Shown here: one piece after another, positions 34,913 to 46,323 of the stretch
How the letters are laid out: every line of letters starts with the position of its first letter
Position numbering within the stretch: the stretch's first letter is position 1
DNA from: Fonsecaea monophora
Taxonomy: Eukaryota; Ascomycota; Eurotiomycetes; Chaetothyriales; Herpotrichiellaceae
Length of the DNA stretch: 64,000 nucleotides
Assembly (NCBI RefSeq): GCF_001642475.1
Contig: NW_019174050.1
Location: 35,163-99,162 of the forward strand
Direction of reading: 5' to 3'
Notes under the pieces: generated by a model
What the model was told of the DNA's origin: nothing
The model's database searches: none
The model's input: only the letters and a program-made list of their open reading frames with translations
Program-made: the position numbers and the translations under genes

Positions 34913-36190
34913 ATGTCATACGGCCCCCCTCAGGGTCAACCTCCGTACGGAGGATATCCTCCTCAAGGACAGGGCTATGGCCACCCTCCACAGCACGGCG
35001 GATATCCTCCTCCCCAGGGTGGTTTTCCCCCTCAACAGGGCGGTTATGGCGCTCCACCACCACAACATTTCGGTGGTCCGCAGCAAGGCGGTTGGGGTCC
35101 TCCTCCCGGAGGCCCTTTCCCAGGTCAATATGGCGGACCTCCACCTCCACAAGGGGGCTATGGCGCTCCTCCCCCTGGCGGCTTTCCCCCACAACAATAC
35201 CAGCAATATGGCGCTCCTCCCGCGCAGCCCTCGCCTGGTTACGTCCTCGGCGCGCAGGCGCAAGGTGATGCGTCGCGCGACGCGGAAGCACTGCGTAGCG
35301 CAATGAAAGGCTTCGGCACGGACGAGAGAGCGCTGATCCAGATCCTGTCGAAACCGGACCCCTTACAGATGGCACTTCTGAGAAATACCTACAACCAGCG
35401 CTTCCACCGCGACCTGGAGAGAGATATCAAGTCAGAAACATCAAAGTATTTCCGTGACGGGCTGGTCGCGCTTGTCCAGGGCCCGCTCATGCACGACGTA
35501 CACAGTGTCCACGGAGCGATCAAAGGGCTAGGGACGAAGGAGTCGGTGCTGAACGATGTTTTGCTGGGTCGATCGAATGCCGACATGCGCGCCATCAAGC
35601 AGGCGTACCAGCAGACGTACAGAAATACCCTCGAAGCAGACGTCAAGGGGGATCTATCAATGAAGACAGAGAGGTTGTTCGAATTGGTCATGTCGGCCAC
35701 GCGAAATGAGGAGTCCACGCCCGTTATCCCCGCAGAGCTCGAGCGTGATTGCTCGGAGCTACACCGCGCCATGGACGCCCGCGTGGGCACCGATCAGCTC
35801 ACCGTGTGCACTATTCTCGCAAGACGCTCCGATGGCCAGATCCGCGCCATTGCACAACATTGGCACCAGATGTACCGTTCGTCCCTCGAAAAGGTGATTG
35901 AGTCCGAATTCTCGGGACACATGAAAGACGCACTGGTCTTGATGGTCCGGAGGGCGAGTGACCGCGCAATGTCCGACGCCGTGCAGTTGGAAGATGCTAT
36001 GGCGGGGCCGGGCACCAAGGATGTTTTGCTCGTTCAACGGGTGGTCCGGGTGCATTGGGACAAGATGCATTTGGACCAGGTCAAGCGGGCCTACTCGCAC
36101 CGATACAAGAGGGATCTGATCCAGAGGGTGAAGGGTGAGATCCATTTTGACAAGTATTACGAAGGGCTAATGGTTGCTCTCTTGTCTTGA
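34913..36190 (+). CDS. annexin (fungal, with P/G/Q/Y-rich N-terminal tail)
   Basis: A single-exon 425-aa protein. Residues 1 to about 110 form a low-complexity tail of GGYPPPQGG/GYGAPPP units like the tails of animal annexins A7 and A11. Four annexin repeats follow, recognisable by MKGFGTDERALIQIL, IKGLGTKESVLNDVL, ARVGTDQLTVCTIL and PGTKDVLLVQRVV. The GxGT loops bind calcium; repeats 1 and 3 keep GTD, whereas 2 and 4 have GTK, so calcium affinity probably differs between repeats. Annexins bind acidic phospholipid membranes and act in membrane traffic. The start is the ATG opening MSYGPPQG; the longer upstream frame is leader-like. Confidence 0.95.
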   Translation: MSYGPPQGQPPYGGYPPQGQGYGHPPQHGGYPPPQGGFPPQQGGYGAPPPQHFGGPQQGGWGPPPGGPFPGQYGGPPPPQGGYGAPPPGGFPPQQYQQYGAPPAQPSPGYVLGAQAQGDASRDAEALRSAMKGFGTDERALIQILSKPDPLQMALLRNTYNQRFHRDLERDIKSETSKYFRDGLVALVQGPLMHDVHSVHGAIKGLGTKESVLNDVLLGRSNADMRAIKQAYQQTYRNTLEADVKGDLSMKTERLFELVMSATRNEESTPVIPAELERDCSELHRAMDARVGTDQLTVCTILARRSDGQIRAIAQHWHQMYRSSLEKVIESEFSGHMKDALVLMVRRASDRAMSDAVQLEDAMAGPGTKDVLLVQRVVRVHWDKMHLDQVKRAYSHRYKRDLIQRVKGEIHFDKYYEGLMVALLS

Positions 36191-37630
36191 TGGAATGACG
36201 GGATTGCCAATGTTTCTTTCAAAGTGTTTTCTGGTTTACACAGGGACCGACTCTTGGGTTTTGAGGTTCAACATGGGTGGCTGCTATGATCAGACTTATC
36301 ACATTCCTCCAGGCAATGAGTGACTAGGACGGGTATGAACTACTAGCCATTGGTTGTCTCGCGACAATTACTTCTGCATCTTTGACAGAAGGTCAAATAG
36401 GATAATGCTATCAATATCTTTCACATTATAACTTGGAATTCGTTGCTTCGGCTGACCGCACTCTTGTATTCGAGTTACGCAGTTCCTCTTTCGCAGTGCA
36501 TCTCTTTGCTCTTGTGTCAAAATGTTCTGTTAAGGGGGGGCCGTGTGAGTTTTGCCGTGCAGGATCCCTGGGACTTGATGGCCGCGGTGAGACACAGAAA
36601 ATGGGAAAACAGCACCAAACATTTGTTTTCTTGGGAAATGGGGTCGTCAGGATCTATTAGTTCCGGAAAGGAGCCACGCGATGCTGGAGTGATCCGCGCA
36701 TTGAGTTGATATTCTTTGCGATCGGTGCCTTGTTAGAGAGATGACTGAGACGTGTGATGATACATATATCATCAGACGAAGACGAGACGAGAGTATGGTG
36801 GGTAATACTCAACTGGGGGGAACCTGAGATTGAAACATGAAGCAAGTCTTCGCAGGGACGCCGGGCAGGGAATTGCCAAGGCCCGCAGTCGTCGGCTGCG
36901 TCCCTTGGACCCAGACCGAAGCACGACCAATCTTCAACCTTACACAACCTCCACAGTTACAAGAACGTTGTATCTCGTATCCTCTTCGCATCTTGATCGC
37001 TGTCGCGTCAAGAAGCTGTTTTGGGAAGCCAGCGTCGGGGTGAGCTCTCCACGATGCCTAAATCAGGCTCTGGAAATGTCCGCAGATCAAGGTCTGCAAC
37101 TCTGTTGTCAGCTCTGACTGACAGGCTTCGATCCGATCAACTGCCCTTCAATCGGAGTACGATACTCGGTAATATGCTGTGCTTGGACCAACCACCCCCC
37201 ACAAGGAAGCCCCGGCCATGTGTCTGCCTTAGCGCAGGGCCGAAGGCCTAAAGACGCCTATCAAGATTGATCTCCAACGAACTGTTGGCACCGGCTTGCG
37301 GCAGCCCGGAAGTTCTTTATCCCTTCGATTTCCATCTCTTACCACGCCCCCGTTCGATGCTTCTAGAGGCTAGTTTATCGCGCAAACGACCTCGTACAGA
37401 CCGTTGTCTGTTTGGAGCAAGCCCGATTTCCAAGCAGCTCTCAGGTCAGTTTTTGGGGCAAGCATATTGACCGCCAGTTGCGCCGCCCGGGCGTATTATC
37501 CGCATCACCACACCCTTTCCTTCCATTGTTTCTTTACGCATGTCCCCTCCTGGTCTTCCGATTCTTGTCCCTCTGTGGCCATGCGCACTCATCTCTTACA
37601 AAGCACTACCTGCGAATATGCATCTCTGAA
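36191..37630. other. intergenic, no gene seen
   Basis: A 1.4-kb gap between tandem plus-strand genes. The frame of the next gene is open upstream to 37412, but the sequence is leader-like. No repeat or RNA gene seen. Confidence 0.4.
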
Positions 37631-39313
37631 ATGCCCCCCCACAAGGCCGGTCTTCTTTTTGTGAACAAGACGCCCGAGTCAAAGTCTCTTTCCAACAGCA
37701 AAGGCGACGTCGAGAGTTCGCGCCAGATCCACAAGCATGTCCAGAAATCCCGAGACTATGAACAAGAGAAAGAAACCCGAAGGAAACTGAAGAGGGCGAG
37801 GCTGTTCTCCCTGGGATGGACTCCTGTTTCGGTCGCTCCCAGGCAAACGCCCGCCTCGGAACCTCTCCCCGTGCTTTCAGAAGCGCCTCCCAGCAAGGGG
37901 GCCCATTCTGTCGCTCTTAGACCCCACGTACATCGGCAGCGCGAGGCGGACGCTGATTGCTGCATCACTCCAGATGGACCCAAGAATCATGTTCCAGAGG
38001 TCTCGCTTGTCATTCCTTCATGGGGTTCGTTGGATCCGTTTGGCCAGTTCAGAGTCCCAATGAACCTCGAGAAGCACCGCATCCTTGAGTACTTCGTCCT
38101 GAGGTTCTTCCCTGCAGTGACGCGAAGCGATGTAGTCGCATTCATGGGCCACACCCGAGCATCTTCGTCAAGCCCTGCTGTGCAGGCTGTCCGTCGAGCC
38201 ACAACCAACGAATTGCATGTCCTTGCACTCTTAGCTGCCGCAAGTGCTCGAATGAAGTTTGTTGATCGATATCATTTTTCCCGCGCGGATCTACCCGAGC
38301 GGCTGGCAGATGCGACTCTTCGACTCCTGAGGAGCTATTTGAGCCAAGCGCGACCAATCACCCATGAGTTGGTGCAAAGCATCCTATATTTGTGGACCGT
38401 GGAGAGCTATCGAAGAAATTGGGACGCCGTCTGGACGCATGGGAAGATGATCATATTTCTCTGCAATGCTCACCTCGGTGGCTTCCGGAAATTGGATCCT
38501 TATATGCGCCGCATGCTGTGGGTGGCGGATCGTTTCCAGGCGGCTGCCACACAGACTCCACCCTTGATCCAAGAGAGATGGGAGACTGAAGAGCTGACGC
38601 CGCAGCAGTACACCTGTGCGGTGGCCGCCTTGCGCAAACATGGCAGACAGCCAATGGGGTATGGTTTTATGGAAACAAATAGCGTCTTCACCGAGGATTT
38701 TCAACGTCTGCTAGATGCTGTCCTGGAGCTTTGCTGTGTCATTCATTGTCACTGGGCCGGCGTCGCCGAACAAGCTCTCATCCCAAAACAAGACTGGGCT
38801 GTCGCTCGAAGCTATTTCGTGGCAGACGAATTGATTAACTTTAAAGACAGCATTGGCGGGGAAGGCCCCGAAAGCCCCGTTTCTGGGGAACCAAATTTCC
38901 AGGACTGCGTTCGCCTGGCTTTGATTGTTTGGATGGCATTCGTGCCAGCGTGTGTACCATATGCTGTCAGTGCAGGACAAGTTACACTGCGCGCGGCCGT
39001 CGACGCGAGATCTTTGCGGCACAGGCTGGGGCGGATCATTTCGAGTCTGCAGGAACATCCGGCTAGTGTGAAAGAACAAGCTATGCTCCTGTGGGTTGCC
39101 GGCTTGGGCGCTGTTGCGAGCGAGTTGGTCGACAATCAAGAATGGTTTGCGGTGCATTTCCAGAGACTTGCAAAGACACTCGGGATCTTTTCTTGGGAAG
39201 ACTTCAGGCCGATCCAGGAGAGATTCTTGCTCCTGGATCACCTGAAACCGGGCAGCGTGGTGAAACTGACGTGGCTCTTACAGCGAGCTGTGCATGCTGA
39301 CCTTGGAGACTGA
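37631..39313 (+). CDS. fungal-specific transcription-factor-like protein without zinc cluster
   Basis: A single-exon 560-aa protein. The start MPPHKAGLLFVNKTPES is chosen because FVNKTP followed by SSRQIHKHVQKSRDYEQEK is the usual N-terminus of a large Pezizomycotina family. That family carries a Fungal_trans_2-like helical region (here about 130-555) but no DNA-binding cluster. The helical core includes HVLALLAAASARMKFVD and LVQSILYLWTVESYRRNWD. No Zn2Cys6 cysteines, signal peptide or membrane segments are present. Family members are often annotated as transcription-factor-like; whether they bind DNA is not established. No clear functional link to its neighbours. Confidence 0.8.
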   Translation: MPPHKAGLLFVNKTPESKSLSNSKGDVESSRQIHKHVQKSRDYEQEKETRRKLKRARLFSLGWTPVSVAPRQTPASEPLPVLSEAPPSKGAHSVALRPHVHRQREADADCCITPDGPKNHVPEVSLVIPSWGSLDPFGQFRVPMNLEKHRILEYFVLRFFPAVTRSDVVAFMGHTRASSSSPAVQAVRRATTNELHVLALLAAASARMKFVDRYHFSRADLPERLADATLRLLRSYLSQARPITHELVQSILYLWTVESYRRNWDAVWTHGKMIIFLCNAHLGGFRKLDPYMRRMLWVADRFQAAATQTPPLIQERWETEELTPQQYTCAVAALRKHGRQPMGYGFMETNSVFTEDFQRLLDAVLELCCVIHCHWAGVAEQALIPKQDWAVARSYFVADELINFKDSIGGEGPESPVSGEPNFQDCVRLALIVWMAFVPACVPYAVSAGQVTLRAAVDARSLRHRLGRIISSLQEHPASVKEQAMLLWVAGLGAVASELVDNQEWFAVHFQRLAKTLGIFSWEDFRPIQERFLLLDHLKPGSVVKLTWLLQRAVHADLGD

Positions 39314-41530
39314 ACCATGGCCGTGAATTGGCTATATACGCCCAGGAAACTGCTATGCTGGCACCGGAGACTATCGAAGGTACAACAACGCTGTCCTGTC
39401 AACTGTGAATCTTGAATCGCAATCTACACTACTTCGGCAGAAAGATCGATATAGCAGTGAATCTGGCGGATCGACATTTCTCATGCCAATGTCAAAGCCA
39501 ATGTCAAAGCCATCAAACCCCGACACAAGCATAGGTTGTGCTCATCCTGCGTCGAAGACAACAGACTTGCTTCCCAAGTTCTTGTCTACGCCTGTGCTAC
39601 GGCGACCATGCTGCGTCTTCCCAGCTTCTGGAGAGAGTGTCCGTCGAGGGCTGGACTCGACGGCCGGATCACAAGTTGCCACCGATCGCGGAGTCACGCA
39701 AAGACGGCTATCTGGCGCGCCTGGGTAGATAAAGTGGACTCTGGTATTCCGACGGCGATCGCGGAAAATGTCGGGGTCAGCAGAAATCAGCAAGGGACAA
39801 GGACGAAAGAGAACCGGGAGTTTCGGGTGTTGTTCGGTGCCCAGGCCGAGGGCTCATTGATGCCGGAAGATAGTCCAGGGTACTCGGTCACGACGATTAC
39901 TTTGTAGATGGTGGTTGCGTATCCGAGGGGTAGGCGGTCGATGGGTTGAGGCGTCTCTATCATTGACCATACAAGTCGGTGAGTAAGTGAAATGGGCGCA
40001 GTTAAGCTGAACATGACCGCGCCCTTGGCTGGTTGTATGCACGGAAAAACATATTTACCGAGGCAGAATTGAAAATGGAAAGGAAATGGGGAATGGAAAT
40101 CACATGCTTGGCGGGGGGATTTGGATGCTTGGATGCGTAATTCCCTCGTCATTCTCTCTTTTCAATTTGTTTTCCTCCCCCGCATTCCTCGGCTGTCAGA
40201 TTCAAATTGATAGCTGAGATCCGCATCCGATGCCTCGTAAAACATGCGTCACAAATTACATGTTTGTATGTACCAAGGAACAAGCTATGGTGGGGGGGAA
40301 ATCCAGCTGACCCTTTTGGTGTCTTTGTTGCACCTTCTGACTTCATCCCCAAGTCTCGTGCTTTTTGCTTTTCCACTCGTCCTTCCAATCCGCTCTTGTG
40401 CCTGGCGAGCTTTCTCTCGAGGCTAGTAAGGATTCCGCTAAAGCTGCTGGGGGGCTGCCACTTGCCATTATGACACACTGGGCATATGATGAAATCTCTC
40501 TCTGGTCTTTTTTTTTTTCCCATGGGCTATGCATGCCTCATGGCTCATGGCTCCAATCCTTGTTCATTATTATTGCTCGGCCCTGGCACTGTCGCGCTAA
40601 CCCGCTGCCACCCAAGGTCCCCGCCCGTCGCCGCCGCCGCTCGCCTTTCTTTCTCATCCTGCCTCGGCGGAAGGGGACAAAAAAGCTAGCTAGCTGGCTG
40701 GCTGGCTAGCTAGGTACTCACGACGAAACTCTTTGAACGGTAAACGCGGTTGTTTTCTTGTTGCTGCGTCTTCTTCCTCTCGGTTTTTGCCTCTCGGACC
40801 TTTTTTTTTCCCTTGCTGCATGCATGCAATCTTCGATGATTTTCCGGATTCAAACCGGGGCAATTTTGGTAGTGTCTAGTAGACGTTGCTACTCGGTAGA
40901 AGTTGTTAGTAGTCCACACGTCCACCACAACGTCCGTCCGTCCCTCACTCGTGTCCGTTCAAAGTCTTGGTTGGGATCGTGCATGATTGTCATAAGACTA
41001 GCTGATATTTTCCCTTTTTTCTTTGCCAAAACTACTCGACTTCTTCCTCACTTCGGTTTCTCTGGGCTTTCTCGGGTGTGCAAGACTCTCTTCATCTTCC
41101 TGGCGGGTTATTGAGTCACGATCGTCCCCCTCTCCTCTCCTCTCACTACCAACTTGAAACCATTGGGCGTTGTTTGCGCTTTTGAGGGAGCTTGACATTA
41201 TTTCTTGCCCTCATCCCTTTCCTTGTCTCCGAGTCTAGCTCTCTGGGGTGTCTGTGTTGTCATAAGCACGCTTCGTAACAGGCCGACCTCGACCTCGACC
41301 TCTCTCTTTAAATTTCCTCGTTTGCGCTCCTCCTACTCCTCAGGTGATCGTAACGAGTCGACCCTCGAAATCCGCCGAGCCCGACCTCGCCGAACCGTAT
41401 TCTCTACCCTAGCCTCGACTAGACTATACGGTCTCACCAAGGTGCTTTGCGCATGAGCTGCTGAGCACGTAATAGCTTCGCCAACGGATTATTTTTCCCT
41501 AGAGAAGACTCTCACGAAAGAAAAAAAAAA
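39314..41530. promoter_or_regulatory. long intergenic region with pyrimidine-rich leader of the carrier gene
   Basis: A 2.2-kb gap. From about 40.7 kb to the ATG at 41531 the plus strand is CT-rich, as in promoters of well-expressed fungal genes, and ends in a run of A residues just before the start codon. A GCTA/GCTG simple repeat lies at about 40685-40712. No credible open frame. Confidence 0.45.
40685..40712. repeat. GCTA/GCTG tetranucleotide repeat
   Basis: About 28 nt of alternating GCTA and GCTG units, partly palindromic (GCTAGC). Confidence 0.8.
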
Positions 41531-42577
41531 ATGTCGGCCAAGAGCGTCAAAGGCGAAGGCGGCAAGAAGCCCGCCAGCGCGGCGACAAACCTCATCGCCG
41601 GCGGCGGCGCGGGCATGATGGAGGCCCTGGTCTGCCACCCGCTCGACACGATCAAGGTGCGCATGCAGCTGTCCCGGAGGGGGAGGACGCCGGGGACCAA
41701 GAAGCGCGGCTTCATCATGACCGGGCGGGACATTGTCAAGCGGGAAACGGTTTTTGGTCTATATAAGGGTTTAGGCGCCGTTCTCACGGGCATCGTCCCC
41801 AAGATGGCCATTCGCTTCACCTCGTACGAGTGGTATAAGCAGCTCCTGGCCGATCCGGATGGGAAAGTCAGTTCGCGCGCGACGTTCATGGGTAAGCATT
41901 CCCCTCCGCACAAGCAAAGGTGACGCACGGCGAGTGGCATGTCAACTAACGCGCGAAACACAGCTGGTTTGGCCGCCGGTATCACAGAGGCAGTCGCGGT
42001 GGTGACGCCCATGGAGGTGGTCAAGATTCGAATGCAAGCCCAATACCACAGTCTGTCAGACCCGCTCGACGTCCCCAAGTACCGAAGCGCACCGCACGCC
42101 CTCATGACCGTCATCCGCGAAGAAGGCTTCGGCGCCCTGTACCGCGGTGTGTCCCTCACTGCCCTGCGCCAGGGCACGAACCAGGCCGTCAACTTCACGG
42201 TGTACACGGAACTGAAAGAGATGCTGCAGAAATGGCAGCCGGAATTCGACAACAAGAACCTCCCCGGTTACCAGACTACCGTCATCGGGCTGATATCCGG
42301 CGCCATGGGTCCCTTTTCCAACGCCCCCATCGACACGATCAAGACGCGGTTGCAAAAGACGCCCGCCGAGCCGGGTCAGACTGCACTCTCGAGGATCATG
42401 AAGATCTCCAGCGACATGTTCAAGCAGGAAGGACCGAAGGCGTTCTACAAAGGTATCACGCCCAGAGTGATGCGTGTGGCTCCTGGACAAGCGGTGACGT
42501 TTACCGTCTATGAATACCTGAAGGGAGCTCTGGAAAAGAGCAACCTCATGTTTGTGGGAGGCAAGTACGAGGAATGA
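41531..42577 (+). CDS. SFC1: mitochondrial succinate/fumarate carrier (SFC1/ACR1/AcuL)
   Basis: Exons 41531-41891 and 41964-42577 (intron 72 nt, GTAAGC donor, CTAAC branch) give 324 aa. Three mitochondrial-carrier repeats are visible, with signatures HPLDTIKVRMQ, TPMEVVKIRMQ and APIDTIKTRLQ, giving six membrane helices in the inner mitochondrial membrane. The stretch KKRGFIMTGRDIVKRE and then IVPKMAIRFTSYEWYK is characteristic of the Acr1/AcuL subgroup. That subgroup exchanges succinate for fumarate and is needed for growth on acetate and other C2 sources through the glyoxylate cycle. The first exon ends just after the first repeat, in codon phase 1. The CT-rich promoter suggests good expression. 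Confidence 0.96.
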
Positions 42578-44028
42578 TCGCGGGGGTGAGCCCCAGAGTG
42601 TTAGAGAGGGGAGACACCTGGTTGGGTGAGGTTGTGAGGTCGCAAATACCATGCATGTTGTTGTGATGTTTTGCAGCATCTTCCTGGAGCGAGAACCAAG
42701 GGGGGGAAGGGGGGAAAAGAACCATTTTGACTTGGCGCCCACAGGACCATTTTTCCATTGTACATAGTCACATAGTCGGTCCATGTGCGAGTTTGTTTAT
42801 TTATTCGTTGTGAAAGCGAAATCTTTGTTGGATTGTCATCTGCCAGCGTGCCGCCTTTTGTCCTCTCAATGCAGCCCGTCTCCGGTCCTGCGGAGTGTAA
42901 CGTCCGTGTTTCGCATCTCTTGCGCTCTTATGCAAAGTCCGCGGGTCAACTCCAGGCGAGACACGCGCAGTAGCAGCATTGAGTGGTCTTTGGGAGAGGT
43001 AGGAGGGATAGGCGGAGGGGTCGAATGAACGCATCGCAGGAGGGTTTGTTGGGAGACTTGTCTTGTCTCATCTCTTCTCGTGCTGAGGGTTCTGTGTTTA
43101 CTTGTATGAGTCAGTGAAATGGACCTGATGGTCTACTCGATATCGCATCCATGAAGGGGACGGCGCCATCAATGAGTGCGTGAGCGAGCACTCTATATCC
43201 GAGCAGCTTGTCACTGACACGGGAACTTGTGGGTGCAGGACCCTGAAAGGGATTTAGACTGCGCTTTGTGAGCATCACGGATTTTATTTATTCCGGTCCG
43301 AACTCCTGAGTTTGTCCAACCAGTGGCCGCTACCGAGCACATCATTCTCCCTCTCTAATAGACTTCAACTCGATGTTCTACTGTCTCTTTCTCTTGAGAA
43401 CCTGTTATACTTGCCGTTGCTGAGGAAATGTACTCCATGGGTCGGTTCGCAAACGTTTGCTGAGACTGTGCCATATTATATTGCCAGCGTCGGATCCCGG
43501 CTGTGCACGTCATCTCGCCAGTTGATGTACGTGCCAGAATGAACCTGACACCTTTCCAAGCCCTCTTCAGGCTTCGACGGCTTCTCTTTGCGGTCTAACC
43601 TAACCTGATCTCGTGGTTAGGCGGTTTCGAGCGTCTTTGGACTGTCCTTGATCGGATCTTATTCGACGGGAACCTAAGGCACTAGCTATAGGGCAAGGCA
43701 CTAGCTATAGGGCAATAGAAAAATGCTGACGACCGCTGAGAGCAGTAACTGTCTGAGTCTGATTTGTTCCATACGAGGTTACCTTGACTTAAAATGCGTC
43801 ACTAATCTCCTTGCAAGGCGATCGACAACGCTGTGGATGTGAGAAAATCCGGGCTTCTACCTCTCATCCTGCGCACAGAGGCGTTCTCCTCTACCTACAC
43901 CACACCGCGCGCACACGACCTTGTCCGATCCTCTACGGATATGACAATGATGCTATAAATGTGGAGATACTCCGCTCTCCCTCAATTCATTTGCTTTCAA
44001 GAGGCAAAACTAACAGAACCAACCGAGA
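42578..44028. other. convergent intergenic region
   Basis: A 1.45-kb gap between the 3' ends of the carrier and the amidohydrolase gene. It contains a perfect 19-nt tandem duplication at 43676-43713. No credible gene. Confidence 0.45.
43676..43713. repeat. perfect 19-nt tandem duplication
   Basis: The unit AAGGCACTAGCTATAGGGC occurs twice head to tail (43676-43694 and 43695-43713). Confidence 0.95.
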
Positions 44029-46323
44029 TCACGAGGTAACGACCACGCTCTCCTTCGCCGCAGCGTTCTTCTCCGCTCTCGACATGAACTCCCTAATGAC
44101 ATTCTCGGTCAACTTGGCCACATTGTTCTGGTAGTCGTCCCAGCCCAGCGAGCAATACCAGTTTATGCTGCCGACTGAGAAGACGGCGCCCCCGGCATCG
44201 GTCTCGTAGTAGACGATGTCGGAGCGGATCTCGTTGGTTTGGGTGCCCAGCGTCGCCGTGATGGGGAAGTTTACGATTTCCGGGACAATGCCAAAGTCGT
44301 CTGGGTGGCCCGTGCTGGTGGCGACGATGACTCCGTTCGTGGGGCTTCCACACGCGAGATCGAACGAGTCAATCTCGTCGCCGCTGGCGCCGCCGCCGAG
44401 GCCGAACTCGCCGATCAGCTCCTCCCGCGAGATGTCCTTGAACATCCACTCAAATTCTGGGCCGAGACCTTTTTCTGTTCGTTTAAACGGCACGCCGGGT
44501 CCGGCCCCTTCGGCGCAAAAGGAAATACCAAACAGGCCGTGCGAAGATCGTCCACGGCTCTTCCACAATCCACCCTGCGTGCCGGTCAGACTCATGATCC
44601 TCTCAGGGCCAGGAAGCGTATATGAGCGGACACCTTGGTCTCCACGGCGGACCTCGAGGCGCCAGGGCCGCGCAGTATCTACGGCTGAGACCCAGTAGAA
44701 ACCATTGCCGCCGAGATACATAAGGTTGCCGCCTTTCCGGGCAAAATCTTCGTACGCATTGTAGGACTGCACGGTCGGGTACTCTGGATGGGACCCCGTC
44801 ATGACGGTGGTATACGGGGCCAAGGCCGCGGCACCGTGGAGGTGAAGGTCGTGGTCCGTGACAATATCATAGGGGATCTTCTGCCGTTCGAGAAACCCAA
44901 TCATCATCGAGTCGGCGCTGAGCTCGCGAGGCCGTTGAAAAGCCCACATCACATACCCCGGTCTCAGGTTGAGGATTGGCCTTTTCGCGGATGAGAAGAC
45001 GGTGCCCGAGTCGTCGTTGTGCACGTCGTAGTTGGACAGGCCCAGGTCGCGACGGCGTCTGAGGCGTTCAAAGTCCTCGCTGCGTTTGATGGATGAGTGG
45101 TCAAAGCTGGGCCCGACGTCGATGGAGCTCGACCGCGCTCGGTCCGACAGCTGCTCGTTCGCGTACGCCAGGTAGGTAAAGGTCGACAGCACCAGGGCCA
45201 CCTTTGCACCCGTTGCCGCCGTGGTTTCTGGGGTAGGCCGAACGAAGAAAGTGATCATGTCGGAGGTCTTGCCATTGGTCGACTTCACCTCAACCGAGTA
45301 GATGCCGGACCGCGCGTCCTGGGGTATCTTGATGGTGAAATCCGTCTCCCATTTGGCATCGTCCAGGTCGTCTTCGTGGAAATGGATCGCCCCATAGCCG
45401 TACTTGGCCTTTGTCCAGTCCGACTCGCCGCCGTTCCAGTCCGGGCCTGTGACGGCCCTCGTCGGCGCGTTAACCAGCGTGCCGTGGAAGTTGTTGCCCG
45501 ACACGTCGAGGACGGTGTCTTCCGAGATGTTACGGGAGAAGTCGTACTTGGCGATGACTTCGGTAGAAGTTCCTTTGAGGACGGAGATCGTCGGGCTGTC
45601 GATGCGTCCGTTGAAGAAATGTGTTGCTCTTGGGAAACCAGAGGTTGGACTGTCAGCGTAGGTCGCTGCAATCAAGAGATCGTCGGAAAAGGGCGTCGAA
45701 GACGCGACCACGGGCGAGGCCAGTGTGGTCTTCACCGACGAGGAAGACGGAGTCTTCTCCACGACGTACGCCACAGGTTGAAGGGTGATGGAACATTCTG
45801 CCCCCTTGATCACAACGTTCAACTTGATCCATCTTCGTCGCGTGGGGCTGAATCCCGTCTGGACCATTTCCACGCCGCTCCCGGTCCCGATCCACGCTTC
45901 GACGAGGCCCTTGTCGTCGATCAAGACGGCCAATCCGGTCTTGGTGTCGGCATTCAGATTCGAGATGATGGCCTGCGGATGCCCTGCCTGGGGTAGATGG
46001 GCTTGGAAGAAGAGCGAGACTTCCACCCCTTCCAGCGTCGAGGGCAGACTCAGTCGTTTGACAATCGCGTAGGAACCCGATCGGGCGTATTGGAAGCGTC
46101 CGGGAGCCACGCCCGAGGGGATCTGGGAGACCTCTTCGAGGCTTTTTACGGGCGAGTGGTCTTCCTGGACGCCCTGGATCACGCGTACAGTGCGATAGGA
46201 GTATTCCGGCTCGGTGCAGGACACCTTGATGGCGACCTCGTCTCCAGGGCTGGCGATCCAGGGGTCGGCATAACCTGTGATTTCGGAGGGATAGTCCTTG
46301 GGGGGTGTATCGATTGTGCTCAT
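44029..46323 (-). CDS. N,N-dimethylformamidase large-subunit-like amidohydrolase with LamG-type domain
   Basis: A single-exon 764-aa protein, matching the roughly 760 aa of bacterial dimethylformamidase large subunits. The N-terminal and central parts form a beta-rich, concanavalin/LamG-like region (about 90-290; YDFSRNISEDTVLDVSGNNFHG). The C-terminal DMFA2_C-type domain (about 370-750) contains TYLAYANE, SNYDVHNDDSG and TGSHPEYPT. In the bacterial enzyme the iron is bound by two tyrosines and a glutamate; Tyr384/Tyr387, Tyr432 and Glu514 are the likely equivalents here, with His512 next to Glu514. No signal peptide is present. The bacterial enzyme needs a small subunit, and I see no such gene in the window. 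The true substrate may be another amide. GC-rich and intronless. It lies beside transporters and a hydantoinase-like gene. Confidence 0.9.
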   Translation of the reverse strand: MSTIDTPPKDYPSEITGYADPWIASPGDEVAIKVSCTEPEYSYRTVRVIQGVQEDHSPVKSLEEVSQIPSGVAPGRFQYARSGSYAIVKRLSLPSTLEGVEVSLFFQAHLPQAGHPQAIISNLNADTKTGLAVLIDDKGLVEAWIGTGSGVEMVQTGFSPTRRRWIKLNVVIKGAECSITLQPVAYVVEKTPSSSSVKTTLASPVVASSTPFSDDLLIAATYADSPTSGFPRATHFFNGRIDSPTISVLKGTSTEVIAKYDFSRNISEDTVLDVSGNNFHGTLVNAPTRAVTGPDWNGGESDWTKAKYGYGAIHFHEDDLDDAKWETDFTIKIPQDARSGIYSVEVKSTNGKTSDMITFFVRPTPETTAATGAKVALVLSTFTYLAYANEQLSDRARSSSIDVGPSFDHSSIKRSEDFERLRRRRDLGLSNYDVHNDDSGTVFSSAKRPILNLRPGYVMWAFQRPRELSADSMMIGFLERQKIPYDIVTDHDLHLHGAAALAPYTTVMTGSHPEYPTVQSYNAYEDFARKGGNLMYLGGNGFYWVSAVDTARPWRLEVRRGDQGVRSYTLPGPERIMSLTGTQGGLWKSRGRSSHGLFGISFCAEGAGPGVPFKRTEKGLGPEFEWMFKDISREELIGEFGLGGGASGDEIDSFDLACGSPTNGVIVATSTGHPDDFGIVPEIVNFPITATLGTQTNEIRSDIVYYETDAGGAVFSVGSINWYCSLGWDDYQNNVAKLTENVIREFMSRAEKNAAAKESVVVTS

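Noticed and set aside
42056..42784. 242-codon minus-strand frame opposite the mitochondrial carrier
   Set aside because: Antisense to a clear carrier gene with three intact signature repeats.
45097..45996. 299-codon plus-strand frame opposite the amidohydrolase
   Set aside because: Arg/Val/Asp/Gly-rich shadow without motifs; the minus-strand gene is complete and conserved.
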